From Paramecium octaurelia (lineage: Eukaryota > Ciliophora > Oligohymenophorea > Peniculida > Parameciidae): a DNA stretch of 64,000 nucleotides. The notes under the pieces were generated by a model. That model saw only the letters and a list, made by a program, of their open reading frames with translations. It was not told the origin of the DNA and did not search any database. The position numbers and the translations under genes are program-made. This document shows, one piece after another, positions 10,735-22,218 of this stretch. How positions within the stretch are numbered: the first letter of the stretch is position 1; each line of letters opens with the position of its first letter. Location: positions 3,210 to 67,209 of the forward strand of contig CAJJDP010000075.1 in NCBI GenBank assembly GCA_905182995.1. Direction: 5' to 3'.

Positions 10735-12131
10735 ATGAGTGATTTGCTTAAATAAACTCTGAAAGGGTAACAAAAATAGAAACCACCTGTTCCAAAAAAA
10801 TAGATGCAAAGTACATTAAATATATATTGAAAGATGAAGAGGAAAATGAAGATGATGAAGATGATAAAGAGGAAGAATAAGATTAATTTGATGTAGATTT
10901 TAAGTAAAGTGAATGATCACATAATTAATAGCAAGAATTCTATTCCTGTTAAGTTACAAGGATCTAAACCATAACCAATAAAAGCAGATCATAATATTAC
11001 TCATTGTATGATTATAAATATGATAAGCCCATCATTAAAATCCTTAATAAGCTAAAATAACTAAAAAGATTCATGACTATACACCTTAGAGATGGAATGA
11101 GTTTTACGATGAGATGATATTCCATCCAAATGTAAGAATGTAGAAATAAAATAGGGTACACCAATATACATAGCTGGAAAAAATAAGGCACCCATATTTT
11201 TTTGTTTACATGGAGCTGGACATTCTGCTATGTCATTTGCAAATTTAGCAAATGAAGTGAAGCAGTATGCAACCTTGATTTCGTTTGATTTCAGAGGACG
11301 TAAAAACACTAACTAAAATAATAGATGGTCAATCAAAAATTGAATTGGAAAATCCAAACCTAAGTGTTTAGTAGTTATTGGATGATGTAGTTGAAATATT
11401 CGATTATGTGACTACATAATGGCCAAAACAGACAGTGATAATAGTTGGTCATTCTATGGGAGGTGCTATTGCAGCTAAATCTGCGAATTTACTAATAACA
11501 TCATAAAAGGCAGATAAAGTGTAGGGTATTTTGGTTTAATATTCATACATTAGGTTTGATAGTGATAGATGTAGTGGAAGGAAGTGCAATCGAAGCCTTG
11601 CCATTTATGGAATAGATAGTAAATAACAGACCTAAACATTTTAAATCATATGAGTAAGCGATTTAATGGAGTTTGAACACATCAACATTAATGACTTTAT
11701 CGTCAGCCAGAGTATCAATCCCAGCATAATTAAAAGAAGTCAAAGATTAGAATGGAAATTTGATAAGTTTAGATTGGCAAGTCGATTTATTGAAGACTGC
11801 ATCTTATTGGATGGGTTGGTTTGAAGGACTAACCAATTCCTTCCTGCAAATAAGAATACCAAAAATTTTGATGTTGGCTGAGAAAGAGAGACTGGACAAG
11901 GATCTTACTGTGGCTTAGATGCAAGGAAAGTTCAGATTGATCGTGCTGTAGAATACTGGGCATAGTATTTAAGAAGATGATCCTAAAAGCACTGCTTATA
12001 ATTTCCATGATTTTATACTAAAATTTAGAATCCCAACCACTGTTGAAGAAGTTGAAAAGCTTAAACAAGTTGGAATTGGAAAGTTTCATCCCACCATTGG
12101 GAATTATGAATATTAATAGAAATATTATTGA
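10735..12131 (+). CDS. PPME1: protein phosphatase methylesterase 1 (PME-1)
   Basis: A serine hydrolase that removes the C-terminal methyl ester from the PP2A catalytic subunit. The protein has an acidic N-terminal tail (EEENEDDEDDKEEE), then PIFFCLHGAGHSAMSF (oxyanion-hole region), FDFRGHG, the nucleophile elbow GHSMGG, and VIDVVEGSAIEALPFM, a PME-1 hallmark. The probable catalytic His lies in LQNTGHSIQEDDP. Length, about 400 residues, is normal for the family. I need six introns of 22-28 nt; two end in AAG and the rest in TAG. Start ATG is at 10735 (MSDLLKQTLKG) and stop TGA at 12129-12131. It is convergent with the importin gene, 69 bp away. Confidence 0.93.
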
Positions 12132-12200
12132 ATAAAATGTTCATTAGAAATACTTAATATAAAATATATATATAATTAATTTATTATTTTACAATTTTTA

Positions 12201-15200
12201 TCACCCTCTCAAAGCATTCTAAATACATCTCCTTGTGTACAATTTTAGAAATGACTATTACTTTTCAGAATCCTAATTATTTTCTATCCAAGTTTTTTTT
12301 TCAGATTGAGTTAAAATGTTTTGTGGTCCTTCCTCCAACACTTAGCTCAAAAGTTAATGATAATCAATGAATGAGATCTAGGATAAAGCTATTATGCAAT
12401 CATCAATGTAGTCTTCTACTTCTTCATCACTTGGTCCCTTTCGTAGAGCTTCGAATAATTTCGATGTATATTAAGGGATAAATGGAGTAATAATTTATTA
12501 AAATTCTAATATTTAGATGAATTAATACTGTCTTTATACTCTTATGGAATTTAAACTTTGAATGCCTCATCTTAGGGTTTCAACATTAAGAAAGTAACTT
12601 CTAACCATGAGTAAAACACCTTCGCAGCACCTACATGTTCCAATCCAATTGCCATCAAAGTCAATTATAAAATTGTTTACAATGCTGAACTTTGTAACAA
12701 TAACACTGGTGTGTATCTACCATATCTTACAAGCATTCCGAACAAATCTTCCGTCAAGTCAGGATTCTCTTCGAAACTTGACAATTGAGGTAAATGTTGG
12801 AATGTAATATTGCACAGATTCTCAAAAGCCTCTGACAATAAATTACGATACTCAGGATATTTATAGAATACAGTTGCCGATACCTCAGCAACATAGATAC
12901 AAGCTGTTATTGGAACTTATCTATAAACATTTAAGAAACTCTAAAAGACTTAGGTAAGTAAATCAACAGAAAATTGATTAAAAGCTTTTCTAAAAGTGTG
13001 TTTAGTATATCTAACTATTCTCTCTGCTACTCCATGTTCGAAGACTGCTATTCTCTCCATACCAAATTTTAACATTGGCCATAATTCTTAATAAACATTA
13101 ACAATTATCATTCTGACTGTTTAATACTCATTTGATTCATTAGCAGGAATTTAGCTATTAATATAGGCTAAACTGGAGATGTTTTTGCTGAATTGTTTAA
13201 TCCTCTCTTCCAATGTATCTGATCCTACAGATGTGACTAGCAATTCTTCAATTTACTTTTGTAATTAAACTAAATTTTAAGCAAAAATTGAACACAATTT
13301 TAAGTAATAATTTTACATAGTTTCTTAACTTGAACAAATTGCATTTGCTACTCCCTTAATTAAATTATCATAGTTAGAGCTAAATATTAAGGATTAAAGA
13401 TTACACTTATTGTAATTTAAAAATGAGGTCTAAGAATTGATTCAAATGAAGCAAAACAAAATTTTGATTTTATTGGCAAATCAATTAAAATGCTTTAGTG
13501 GCCTTCTTTTACACTGATGAAACTTAGTGATGTATTCCTATTGTTATAAAATTAAACAATGATGGCAATAATTCATTTGAGGAAATCAATTAAGCACAAC
13601 CTTAAGAAATTGTTTTGAAAACTAATATATAATTAATAGATATACCTGTTTTCATTATGAAATTATTGTTGGCCTATGGTTATTATTGATAGACATCTAA
13701 ATATAATTTAATAATTTCCATTAAATATTAGACTCCAATCTAATCATTTTTCAATATAATTTATTTAATAATTCCGCTAATTAAATTCATACATGCTTCA
13801 AATGTAATCCAACCATTTTCATTCATTTGAGAAATGAACTCCTTTTTTAGTATTCCTCCTAAATGTTGAATTATTAAATTTGGTTATATGATGGTAACTA
13901 ATTCTTCCATTATTTCTTTCATTTAAGATCTGGTTTCCAGTTGTTGCTCGAATTCATCTTTAATTTTAGGTGAAATCCCATATTCAGCCAAGAGAATTTT
14001 ATTCACCTTGCTCTTCTAGACACATCCATTGATGAGTTATTCGAAGGTCAATGAGAACTTATTTTACAATTACAAATCATTCATAATTCTAATGGTTTTG
14101 ATCATTTTAATCCAAAAATCCATTAAGATGTCACTTTCAGTAAATGAATTTTCATGACAAAATATCCACAAAAGTGTTTGTAAAAATGGCTCCAATTACG
14201 AATTAAGTATAATTTTATGAATGCACTTTTTTCCAACTTTAGAATACAGTTTAATTAAGTTGTGAATTTCATCACATGTTTCCTCATCCAATGCTTTTTT
14301 ACAAGCAGGGAAGGTTTTATATACTTCATCAAATAGCAATTGCAAAACCTAAGGTTCTAATTAAGGTTATTCACATATTGTTTTTGGAATGATACCAACA
14401 AATGTACATATTGCTTCAACGGCTTTACTTTACAATTCCTCATTACTTATGGATTCCAATGTACCTTTAAAGAGCGTAGTTTGACTACTTAATTGCATAA
14501 ATTGAATTGCCTATTATAATGGTGTTTAGATACTTCTTCTTCTGTTATATTAGATTTCATGAATTCCAACCATTTTTTGTAGGATCTCAATATATGGTAT
14601 TTAAGAGAATCATCTGGTATGGCATTCCATTGAGTTTGGAGGAATGTTAGAATATCCAACATTTATTTATTTTTGATGTCTTAAGCGATCAACTTCCTCT
14701 TCTCATCGTCTATTATAATCTTTTTATTTTCTGTCAGTTCTTCTGGGAGTGTCTCCAAAACATCGAATAAAAACTTCTAATGAGGACTATTGTTTTGAGA
14801 GTAATCAAGGATTTACGCAATTACTCTAATTATTAATAATAGGATTACTCTAGTATCGATTTGGTTTGCTATGAGTAGGTGTACAAGTATAAATAGATGA
14901 ACATAAGTACACATTATATTCTAGTTGATTTTTAATTTTATACGCTGTAGTGAAGTATGATTTGAATGCAATTTTGATAAATGCGTGGTACTTCTGAGGG
15001 GGTGAGTGAAACTAATGAATTATTAGATTAGAGTACTGAAGTCATACAGAATTTTGGATTACAAAATACGCAACAATTGAAATACCATTGATGGATCAGG
15101 ATTTTATTGCAATATTTGAATGCAGATTCCCCAAGCCTCATTTGATTATGAGAAGCTTCTAAGAAAACTATCTGCTTGTTCAACTTATCCTGAATTAAAA

Positions 15201-15244
15201 ACTTGGATAGCCTGACACACTTTTTCAATCGAAAATTCAGCCAT
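12201..15244 (-). CDS. importin-beta family nuclear transport receptor (TNPO3/IPO13-like)
   Basis: About 1,000 residues of helical HEAT-type solenoid. The N terminus, MAEFSIEKVCQAIQVFNS, leads into AWGICIQILQQ and FQLLRILQSKILYDFSTL, the usual exportin-1/importin-beta N-terminal pattern. VLETLPEELTENKKII matches the LPEE segment conserved in transportin-3 and importin-13. The protein would carry cargo such as SR splicing factors through the pore with Ran; cargo here is not visible. Start ATG is at 15242-15244, just 21 bp from the divergent casein kinase start. Stop TGA is at 12201-12203. The middle of the gene was followed only roughly, so internal introns are not individually mapped. CSE1- or exportin-type relatives are less likely but possible. 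Confidence 0.8.
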
Positions 15245-15265
15245 GATTTAATAATTAATTAACTG
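15245..15265. promoter_or_regulatory. 21-bp divergent intergenic region (importin / CK1)
   Basis: Only 21 AT-rich bases separate the ATGs of two divergent genes. If CK1 starts at its second in-frame ATG (15287) the gap is 42 bp. Any shared promoter must extend into coding sequence of one or both genes. Confidence 0.6.
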
Positions 15266-16470
15266 ATGGAATATACTATTAAGGATATGAGTGGATTCCT
15301 CTTAAATAAGTAAACCTACTCCTATTCCCTAGATAATATAAGCTTCTCAAAAAACTAGGAGCAGGAGCATTTGGTGAAATCTATTCAGCCACAGCCAATG
15401 GATTAGATTATGCAATCAAAATTGAGCGATCTGATACGAAACACCCCCAATTGCTATTTGAATCCAAGCTCTATCAATATCTAAACAATTCCCCAATAAT
15501 TGGCATACCAAAATATTATGGATATTACCAATAAGATGGTTACAATTTCCTAGTCATGGAACAGTTAGGCAAAAGTCTTGAAGACATTTTCACAGACAAC
15601 AATCGCATCTTCTCGTTGCAATCAGTCACTGTATTAGCACTCCAAATGTTAGAATGTATTGAATTCCTACATGGCAAATAATTCCTTCACAGAGACATTA
15701 AGCCAGACAATTTCTTATTGGGCAAAACACATAAAGACAGAGTCTACATGGTCGATTATGGATTGGCTAAAAAGTACATCAATAAAGACGCTCACATTCC
15801 ATACAAAGATAACAAGGCTTTGACTGGAACTGCCAGATATGCTTCTATAAATACTCATTTAGGAATTGAGCAATCCAGGAGAGACGACTTAGAATCTCTC
15901 GGATATGTAATAATGTACTTCCTAAGAGGTACATTGCCATGGCAAAATTTAAGAGCTAACACTCAAAAAGATAAATATGACAGAATTATGGAAAAGAAAT
16001 TGGCCACATCAAGTGAAACCCTGTGTAAAAATCATCCAAAATAATTATTTCATTACATTGAATACACCAAGAACCTCAAATTCGACGAAAAACCAGATTA
16101 CAGCTATCTGAAAAACTTATTCATGTCTATAATGAAGGAAAATGAATTAAGAATAGAATACATCTATGATTGGGATGATGAAGACACTCATCGTGATAAA
16201 ATACTTTTAAAGAATTAATCATCATAATAATCAGATTAATAACAAAGCAATAATCTTATTAAGAATACTAATTATTCATAATATAATAACAATAGACAAT
16301 CAGTTATGAAAACTAAAACTTCATCAATTCATTCGATAAACAAGGTTTCAGTACTTAAAATATAATCAAATATTAATACTTAAAATAGTTAAAATAATAC
16401 TAAAAAAAACCCAATCAATAATAAAGTTAAATCAATTATCAAAAAACATTCAAGTTTACATTATAACTGA
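15266..16470 (+). CDS. casein kinase 1 family serine/threonine kinase
   Basis: A complete CK1 kinase domain: glycine loop [12 protein letters not shown], lysine in [16 protein letters not shown] catalytic loop, DYGLAKKY in place of DFG (normal for CK1), the CK1-specific [11 protein letters not shown] and [13 protein letters not shown] Gln/Asn-rich C-terminal tail of ~90 residues follows. One intron of 23 nt after codon ~15 is needed to enter the domain (reads ...[13 protein letters not shown]). CK1 enzymes phosphorylate acidic or primed Ser/Thr in many pathways; the tail probably sets localisation. Start ATG 15266 (or 15287), stop TGA 16468-16470. It faces the hypothetical gene at 16584. Confidence 0.95.
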
Positions 16471-16583
16471 TATATTATATTCTAACAAAACAAATTATTA
16501 TCATTTTAAAACATTTTAGTTTATATTCTTTGTGAACTAATCTAATTTGTCTTTAAATGTTATGACAGACTTTGTTCCATCTT

Positions 16584-17237
16584 TCAGGATAGTCTCACCT
16601 TTGAAGATTACTTTATCTCAATTTTATATAAGGACTTGAAAATAACTAGAATAAATCCTTCTGTTATTTTCTATGATGTCTATGCAATATCAGATCCTAT
16701 GATCAACAGGATTTTAATTAAAACATCTTAGTAGATTAGAAATTAATTAATTATTTATTGATAGGTTTAAGTAGTTTAGAATTGAATTTTTCCAAATTAC
16801 TATGAAGCCTAAGCGATTGAATTTCTTTAAGTCTTTCTTGTACATACATAATAAGTGAGATTTAATGCTAACCAAATCTTTAAATTTCTTTATATTCTTT
16901 CTACCTATTATTTATCAGACCATGCAAAACTCAAGATTTTTGTCTCCTTGTTTATACTATAGTTTATCTTACCTTTTTCTTAAAATTAACATCCAAAAAT
17001 GGTAAATATTTGATTTAGAATGTAAACTATTCACATTTCAAAATCTATTTCATACACACTCGCCGCATGTAAATTGTTATTAAGATGTCCTTTGAGGCCA
17101 CAACTGCTCCATAGACAATAATTCATTTCTTTAGATAAGCTCCAAATATTTTATTGTTTCGAAAGTCTGAAGTCTGCATTTTGTGTATCAATCTTAATAT
17201 TTTGACAGACCTGCTCAATTATTTAGTTTACAGACAT
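16584..17237 (-). CDS. hypothetical protein, exon structure uncertain
   Basis: Beginning MSVNQIIEQVCQNIKI at 17237, the frame is open to the TGA at 16584-16586 except for one TGA near 17040. A 33-nt GT...TAG intron would remove that TGA. A competing frame in 16980-17140 is also coding-like (SKDILITIYMRRVCMKQ, then LPFLDVNFKKK), and would need a 26-nt AAG intron to reach the shared tail ETKILSFAWSDKQQVERI. I cannot tell which is used. No family is recognised. It lies 37 bp downstream of the RTEL1-like gene on the same strand, so it could also be an extra 3' exon of that gene. Confidence 0.5.
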
Positions 17238-17274
17238 TTAATATTATTATTTATAATCAGTGTATCACTATTGT

Positions 17275-19165
17275 TCTTCATCTATGGAATAATGAATAGA
17301 TTAAGAGCTAGAGGAATCATCACTTTCCTCTTCCATCTCATAGTCCTGTAGATTTTCTATATTGTTTAATTAATTTAAAGCTAATCATAACTTTAAGGGT
17401 TACTTTATTGATTATTCTGTGATACATGATTATAATTAACTTCGTTTTCTATTTAAATTTAATTAAATCTTGAATCTTTAAAGTTTTCCTGAATCATTTG
17501 AAACAAAAATGGGTTATTGTCTTGAAAGCAATTTACTTAAAATAATTCGCAAGTTTTCATCCAATTTTGCAACTCTTCATCCTAATCAAAAATGATTAAA
17601 ACCCTTTATTTAAATTATATAGTACCGATTTTTATTTTCTTGGAGCAAAACTTTTTCAATTATATTATTAAAGGATCTATTTTTAAAATATTGCACATTC
17701 ATTAATGTTGAAATATAATAAGTTGGTTATTTCATATCAACCAAAATTAATCCATTGCAAAATTAAAAAGAATTTGGAGATTTGAATACACTTTTTTTTT
17801 AAATTCCTTCGTAACTTTCAAACAAAATTACTCCTTCTTTCTAACTGGAAATAAAGTTCCTTTAATCATACTTTTAATTTCCCCAAAATAATATTTTATT
17901 TTTCTCAATTTCTTTCAAATTATTTGGCGTTTAAGTCTCACAATAATTCTTAAACAATGTTATGCCTTCCTTTTTTTAAAATATCACTACAATGCCATTT
18001 GGGATATTTTTTTATAATTCGATCAAAGTATTATACAAACTTACATATTTATCTTTTGATTATATAAAGAAGGTTTAAAAATACTCGCTCTGATCAATTT
18101 TATGTTTAATTTAAATCTTATTTAGAAAATTATCCTAAGGGGAAAATTAAGATTTAGATGATATAATAATAGATTAAAACTTTAGATTTCTTAAATGATC
18201 TAAAACATATTATGAATAATAATTAAGGTAAATATAAAGTGTAGCATTTTTGGATGATTAATTTACAACAAATAAATAATTCTCCTAATATTCTTCTTTG
18301 TTTTTATCCCATTCTTATACTATCTCGATAAATTTGATCCAATCAATTAAAGAAGTTAACTTCAAAGTATTTGAAATTTTCAAAAATTGTTAACAACTGT
18401 TTGCATATTCGTTAAATGTTTTTTTATATTTTTTCAATTACTAATTATTTGTAAATTATTCCACCAATAGCTGTTTTATTTGTTTTTATCTATCACTATG
18501 AGGTTCTTTTAATTTGTCTTTGAAAATTTCCATAGCATTTCTTGATAATTCGACCCATTATGAATCCAAAAAGTATGTATCTTCAGATTTAAAATTATTT
18601 AACTTGTTTAATTCAACTAAGCTATTATTGATTGTTTTTACAGAAATTTTATTAAGACTTTTATGCATGTTAAAACTAGGGTAATTATCAAAAATCAAGA
18701 TTGAGTTATTGAAACTTTCTTATTTACAGGAAAGCAAGTCCTCATGGGTTACAAAAATTAGATCACAGTCTTTTATTTCTGCTGTGCCAGATTCACTTTT
18801 ATAGTACTTAATTCTAGGTCGATATTTAGTTTTTTGGAGATATCCTTCTGCTTATATCTTTTTATTCTCTTCTGGGTAAGCATAAACAATTTTCAAGTTC
18901 TTAGATTGTTCTGAGGAAAATGAATTTTTTGTAAGACTCTAAAGCCATGCCAGGGATGAGCAGAGCAAGGAAATAACCCTTTCTTCCTGATTAACATGTT
19001 CTAATCTATGATTATTGAAATAATGTACAAAGCTTGTTATTAATTTTAAAGAGTAGAAATGACCTTATGCATTAATTTTTCAGGTGCCTTTACTAATTTT
19101 GGAGTCCATATTTCAACTCCGCATATTGTGTATTTGTTCTGATCTAAATAGATATTTGGAATCAT
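17275..19165 (-). CDS. RTEL1/XPD-family helicase homologue with all catalytic motifs lost
   Basis: The start (MIPNIYLDQNKYTICGV, PKLVKAPEKLMHKVIST) and LLCSSLAW align with the N terminus of RTEL1-type helicases without gaps. Where the Walker A motif should be, the sequence reads LEHVNQEERVI. Motif Ia reads VYAYPEENK. The DEAH box reads ILIFDNYPSF, although the upstream LIFVTHEDLL is conserved. The iron-sulphur cysteines between them are missing, and the motif V region reads YEGIQKKSVF. The far end (VLIIFDQDEELQNW, then FLFQMIQENF) still matches RTEL1's closing segment. The frame is kept through three introns (23, 22 and 23 nt) to TGA 17275-17277, about 600 residues, which argues against simple decay. 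I infer a catalytically dead, possibly structural, paralogue. Confidence 0.7.
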
Positions 19166-19673
19166 AATTTTTATAAATAATACTATGATAATTGAATTCC
19201 ATAATTCTATTATTTGTTTCACATAATTTCATAAAAAATATTTTTTAGCCATTTGAATATCTATGGAATTTAGGTTATTAGCAAAGTTTTTGTATATAAA
19301 TCAAAATAAATTTAAGAATCCCTATTTAGAAAAATGGTATGGATAATTAATAGAATAATCCTTATAAATCAAGTTTGTAAGTGGTTTCCTTATAAAATAA
19401 TCCTTTGATAATGAATTATCTAGTATTCAAAATCTTAGATTGCCTTTTCAAACCTTTCTTTAACTCGAAATGAAATTAAAACGTAATCTTAGTTCAAATA
19501 TTAATATTATATAGTATTATGGTATATTTTGTTTAATATTTAAATATATTATTGAACATAAAGTATGCTGGATGTAATGATGTACTTGTTATTTTGCAAA
19601 AAGGGAACTTTATTAATTAATAATAATCTTATTTGTATTCTTATAATAAATATATTAATTTAAGTTTTCAAGT
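19166..19673. other. divergent intergenic region, no gene seen
   Basis: 508 bp of AT-rich sequence lie between the RTEL1-like gene and the gene at 19,674. No open frame, RNA gene or repeat could be supported. Confidence 0.6.
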
Positions 19674-20509
19674 ATGTCCGATAACAACAGTGAAGAGAAT
19701 TCAACGAGTAGCCGTGAAATTGAAATTGAATATATAACAGTAAAATTAGGAATAATTATATTTTACATAGGTCAAACTATATGTTGAATTGATAGATGTA
19801 AGAGATCCCAATTAGAATTATATTGAATATTTCCCATAATTTGATTTGAGTAAAATGTAATAGGCGAATGGAATTAATATCTTCAAATTGACAAGCAAGC
19901 TGAAAGAGTAAGGAATACAATTGGAAGGACGCACGATTTCTTATTATAGTTTCGATTGCGAAATGTATATAAATTGCGGATTGGATCCTGTTCATTATTC
20001 TTATGTGATGCCATTAAATGAAATTAGATAAACAAACTAATTACGCATAAAATGCATTCAGACTGGGATTTCACTCATTCACTTAGTCATGTCTGAGGAG
20101 ATGAATGAGAAAGTTAATAAAATGAAGGAGTAGGAAGGAAATGAGCAATAATAATAGTAGTAAAATCAAGGATAGGAGAATTAGAAGCAATGTAGAAGAA
20201 CAAAGGAGAGGAGAATTGGATACATCATTGAGAAAGTTTAAAAATGGAGGGAATATTATAATGTAACATTAAATCATAATGTTTAAGGGTATTACAATAG
20301 ATGAGGAGATTAAGCGATTTACTCTTGAAGAAGCTGCTCAAAAAGTAAATATCTCTAAAAAGAGTTTAGATGATTATTTACTACAGATTCGATATGGTCG
20401 AAAATTTGGGTTTAATTTTAATGAACATAAAAATGAGAAAGTAGGAGTCTTAAGAGCATTTGTCAAGAAGAACAACTCATCTAAGAAGAAGAAGGTAAAA
20501 TAAGAATGA
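19674..20509 (+). CDS. ciliate-type protein with conserved C-terminal helical (KWR...YGRKFGFNF) domain
   Basis: The protein starts MSDNNSEENSTSSREIE. After a 31-nt intron comes a region of about 110 residues containing VKLYVELIDVRDPN and FDCEMYINCGLDP. A Gln-rich linker follows, then a basic helical domain RRIGYIIEKVQKWREYYNG, TLEEAAQKVNISKKSLDDY and LLQIRYGRKFGFNF, split by a 25-nt AAG-ended intron. The tail is lysine-rich (SSKKKKVKQE). The helical module is one I know only as a recurrent ciliate domain of unknown function. The ISKKSLDDYLLQ part resembles a helix-turn-helix, and the lysine tail could be a nuclear signal. DNA binding is inference only. Stop TGA 20507-20509. Confidence 0.7.
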
Positions 20510-20988
20510 TTACCAAGTTTAAAATATCATTTAGTTTATTTCTATTCATAATCATTTTTAAATGCTTTACAAAAAAACTATATTTCCTTAATTATATTTT
20601 GAAAACTAAAAGTGGCTGATTAATGTAATTGTAAATTTTGCAATGTGTGAAATATCTATTTTATCCATTCAATTAGATCTATGAATCAATAAGAAAAAGG
20701 CATATTTTATAATAAATTAAATTTTAAGGGTCAAAGAACATTTTGAATTGGACTAACCTTATCATTTCCTATTATTTTGCTTAGTTCGACTAAGCAGTAG
20801 TAGAATAGCCAAAGGAATAGATTGAGAAACTTAATTGATGCATCTAATCTTAAGATATAGAGTGGTTAGTTGATATTTCGATGAATTTGATCTTAAATAT
20901 GGAGAACTAGAGATATAATGGATTGAATATGAAATATAAACGAAAAAATATACATAAAACCTCATATCCGTTTTAATTATTTATAATA
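20510..20988. other. intergenic region with a small ORF interrupted by one in-frame TGA
   Basis: 479 bp. From ATG 20681 a frame runs to TGA 20882-20884 (67 sense or TGA codons) and is broken only by TGA at 20744-20746. The second half reads IGLTLSFPIILLSSTKQ, membrane-like, then a Gln/Asn/Arg-rich segment. It may be a tiny membrane protein with an unrecognised intron, a decayed gene, or chance. I do not call it a gene. Confidence 0.35.
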
Positions 20989-22206
20989 ATGTATAAGGTT
21001 ATATTATTATGTTCACTTGTAATATTTGCAAGTAGTATGAGTGAGAGTGAAACACTGTTGTAAACACTTCAAACCAGTGAATTTGGAAAGACAATTATCC
21101 AAACCATATAAGTTCAATTGGAAGGTAATAGCAGTGTGGACAAAATAATTGAACTGCTCACTTAAATGAAGGAGAGGATTAATGGAGAATAAGATGTCGA
21201 AAGATAGAAATCAAGAGATCACACATAATTCTGTGATGACAAATACGATGAGATATTATTCGTTATAGATTCATCTGAATATTAATTAGCCAAAGATTAA
21301 TAAACATTGCCACTATTCATTTAAGAATAGAAAAATAAATAGAGATAGTTGTTGGATAAATAAGAAATTGAAGATAGAAACAACTAACGCATTGCTGAAT
21401 TAACAGAGTAAAGAGATTTAACTAGAGTATTAAATACATGATAAATTAACTTAGTCACAATATGAAGCAAGAAGAGATGAATTGACTACAATGATAGGAG
21501 CTTTGTAAGAAGGCAAAAGAATAATTAGTAAATTGAGCACGAAAAAGTGGGATCCTTTGGCTGGAACTTACTCCTTCCTTGAATTTTCATAATTTATGTT
21601 CAATGAATTGGAAGCACATTAAAAGTCTTTAAAAAAATAATCAAATGGAATCGGATTATTATACGAATTGCTTTTGGAGACTTCGCAGTAAAATGTTAAT
21701 TGTGATTCATTAGAGATCCAGGAATATAGGCAAATTAACAGGGAGTTGCAAAGATTTAAGAGATAATTGATGAATTGATTGAGAGCATATTTGATCTTTT
21801 GAAGAAAGAACTATTGGAAGATAATGCAAGAGAATAAGACTATTAGAATTAAAAGGAAAGAATAGTTATTTAGAACAGAAGATTGTAAGCAACTATTGCA
21901 ACATTCAAAGCAAGAGTCTTAATAATTAATCAAACCATACTTGAATTGAATAACGATATTAGATTCAATACTGATGTAATGCAATTGATTAAATGTAGAA
22001 ATCTACTCTTCTGAGAAAATAAAAGGATGATTGGGAGAGAACTTGCGTTGATTATCACAATGGCTATGTGGAAGCTACTAAGATTAGGTATTTTGTACCT
22101 TGTAAACCCTAGAACTTAATAAAGTGACATCCTAACAGAAGTTATCCAAGTATTTAATAGAAACTACAACGATTTCCCAAGTTTAATTTAGAATATAACA
22201 GTTTGA
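20989..22206 (+). CDS. trichocyst matrix protein-like secretory protein
   Basis: An N-terminal signal peptide (MYKVILLCSLVIFASS) is followed by helical sequence typical of trichocyst matrix proteins: QTSEFGKTIIQTIQVQLEGN, VDKIIELLTQMKERINGEQ, then FCDDKYDEI. The rest is heptad-rich and ends SLIQNITV. About 370 residues is normal for the family. Four introns (28, 26, 23 and 25 nt, all TAG-ended) keep the frame. An alternative reading that skips the second intron leads to frameshifts, and I rejected it. In Paramecium these proteins crystallise inside the dense-core trichocysts and expand on exocytosis. The stop (22204-22206) is only 12 bp before the next gene's ATG. Confidence 0.75.
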
Positions 22207-22218
22207 TTAATTTATTAA

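Noticed and set aside
16940-17000. Reverse-transcriptase-like motif (LPFLDVNFKKK) hinting at a retroelement
   Set aside because: Only this short string resembles RT. No other RT motifs, endonuclease or element ends are visible nearby.
21660-22120. Frameshifts suggesting the trichocyst matrix gene is a pseudogene
   Set aside because: Reading straight through gives apparent frameshifts near 21,750 and 21,990. Removing introns of 26, 23 and 25 nt (all GT...TAG) restores one continuous frame to a normal length, so the gene is intact.
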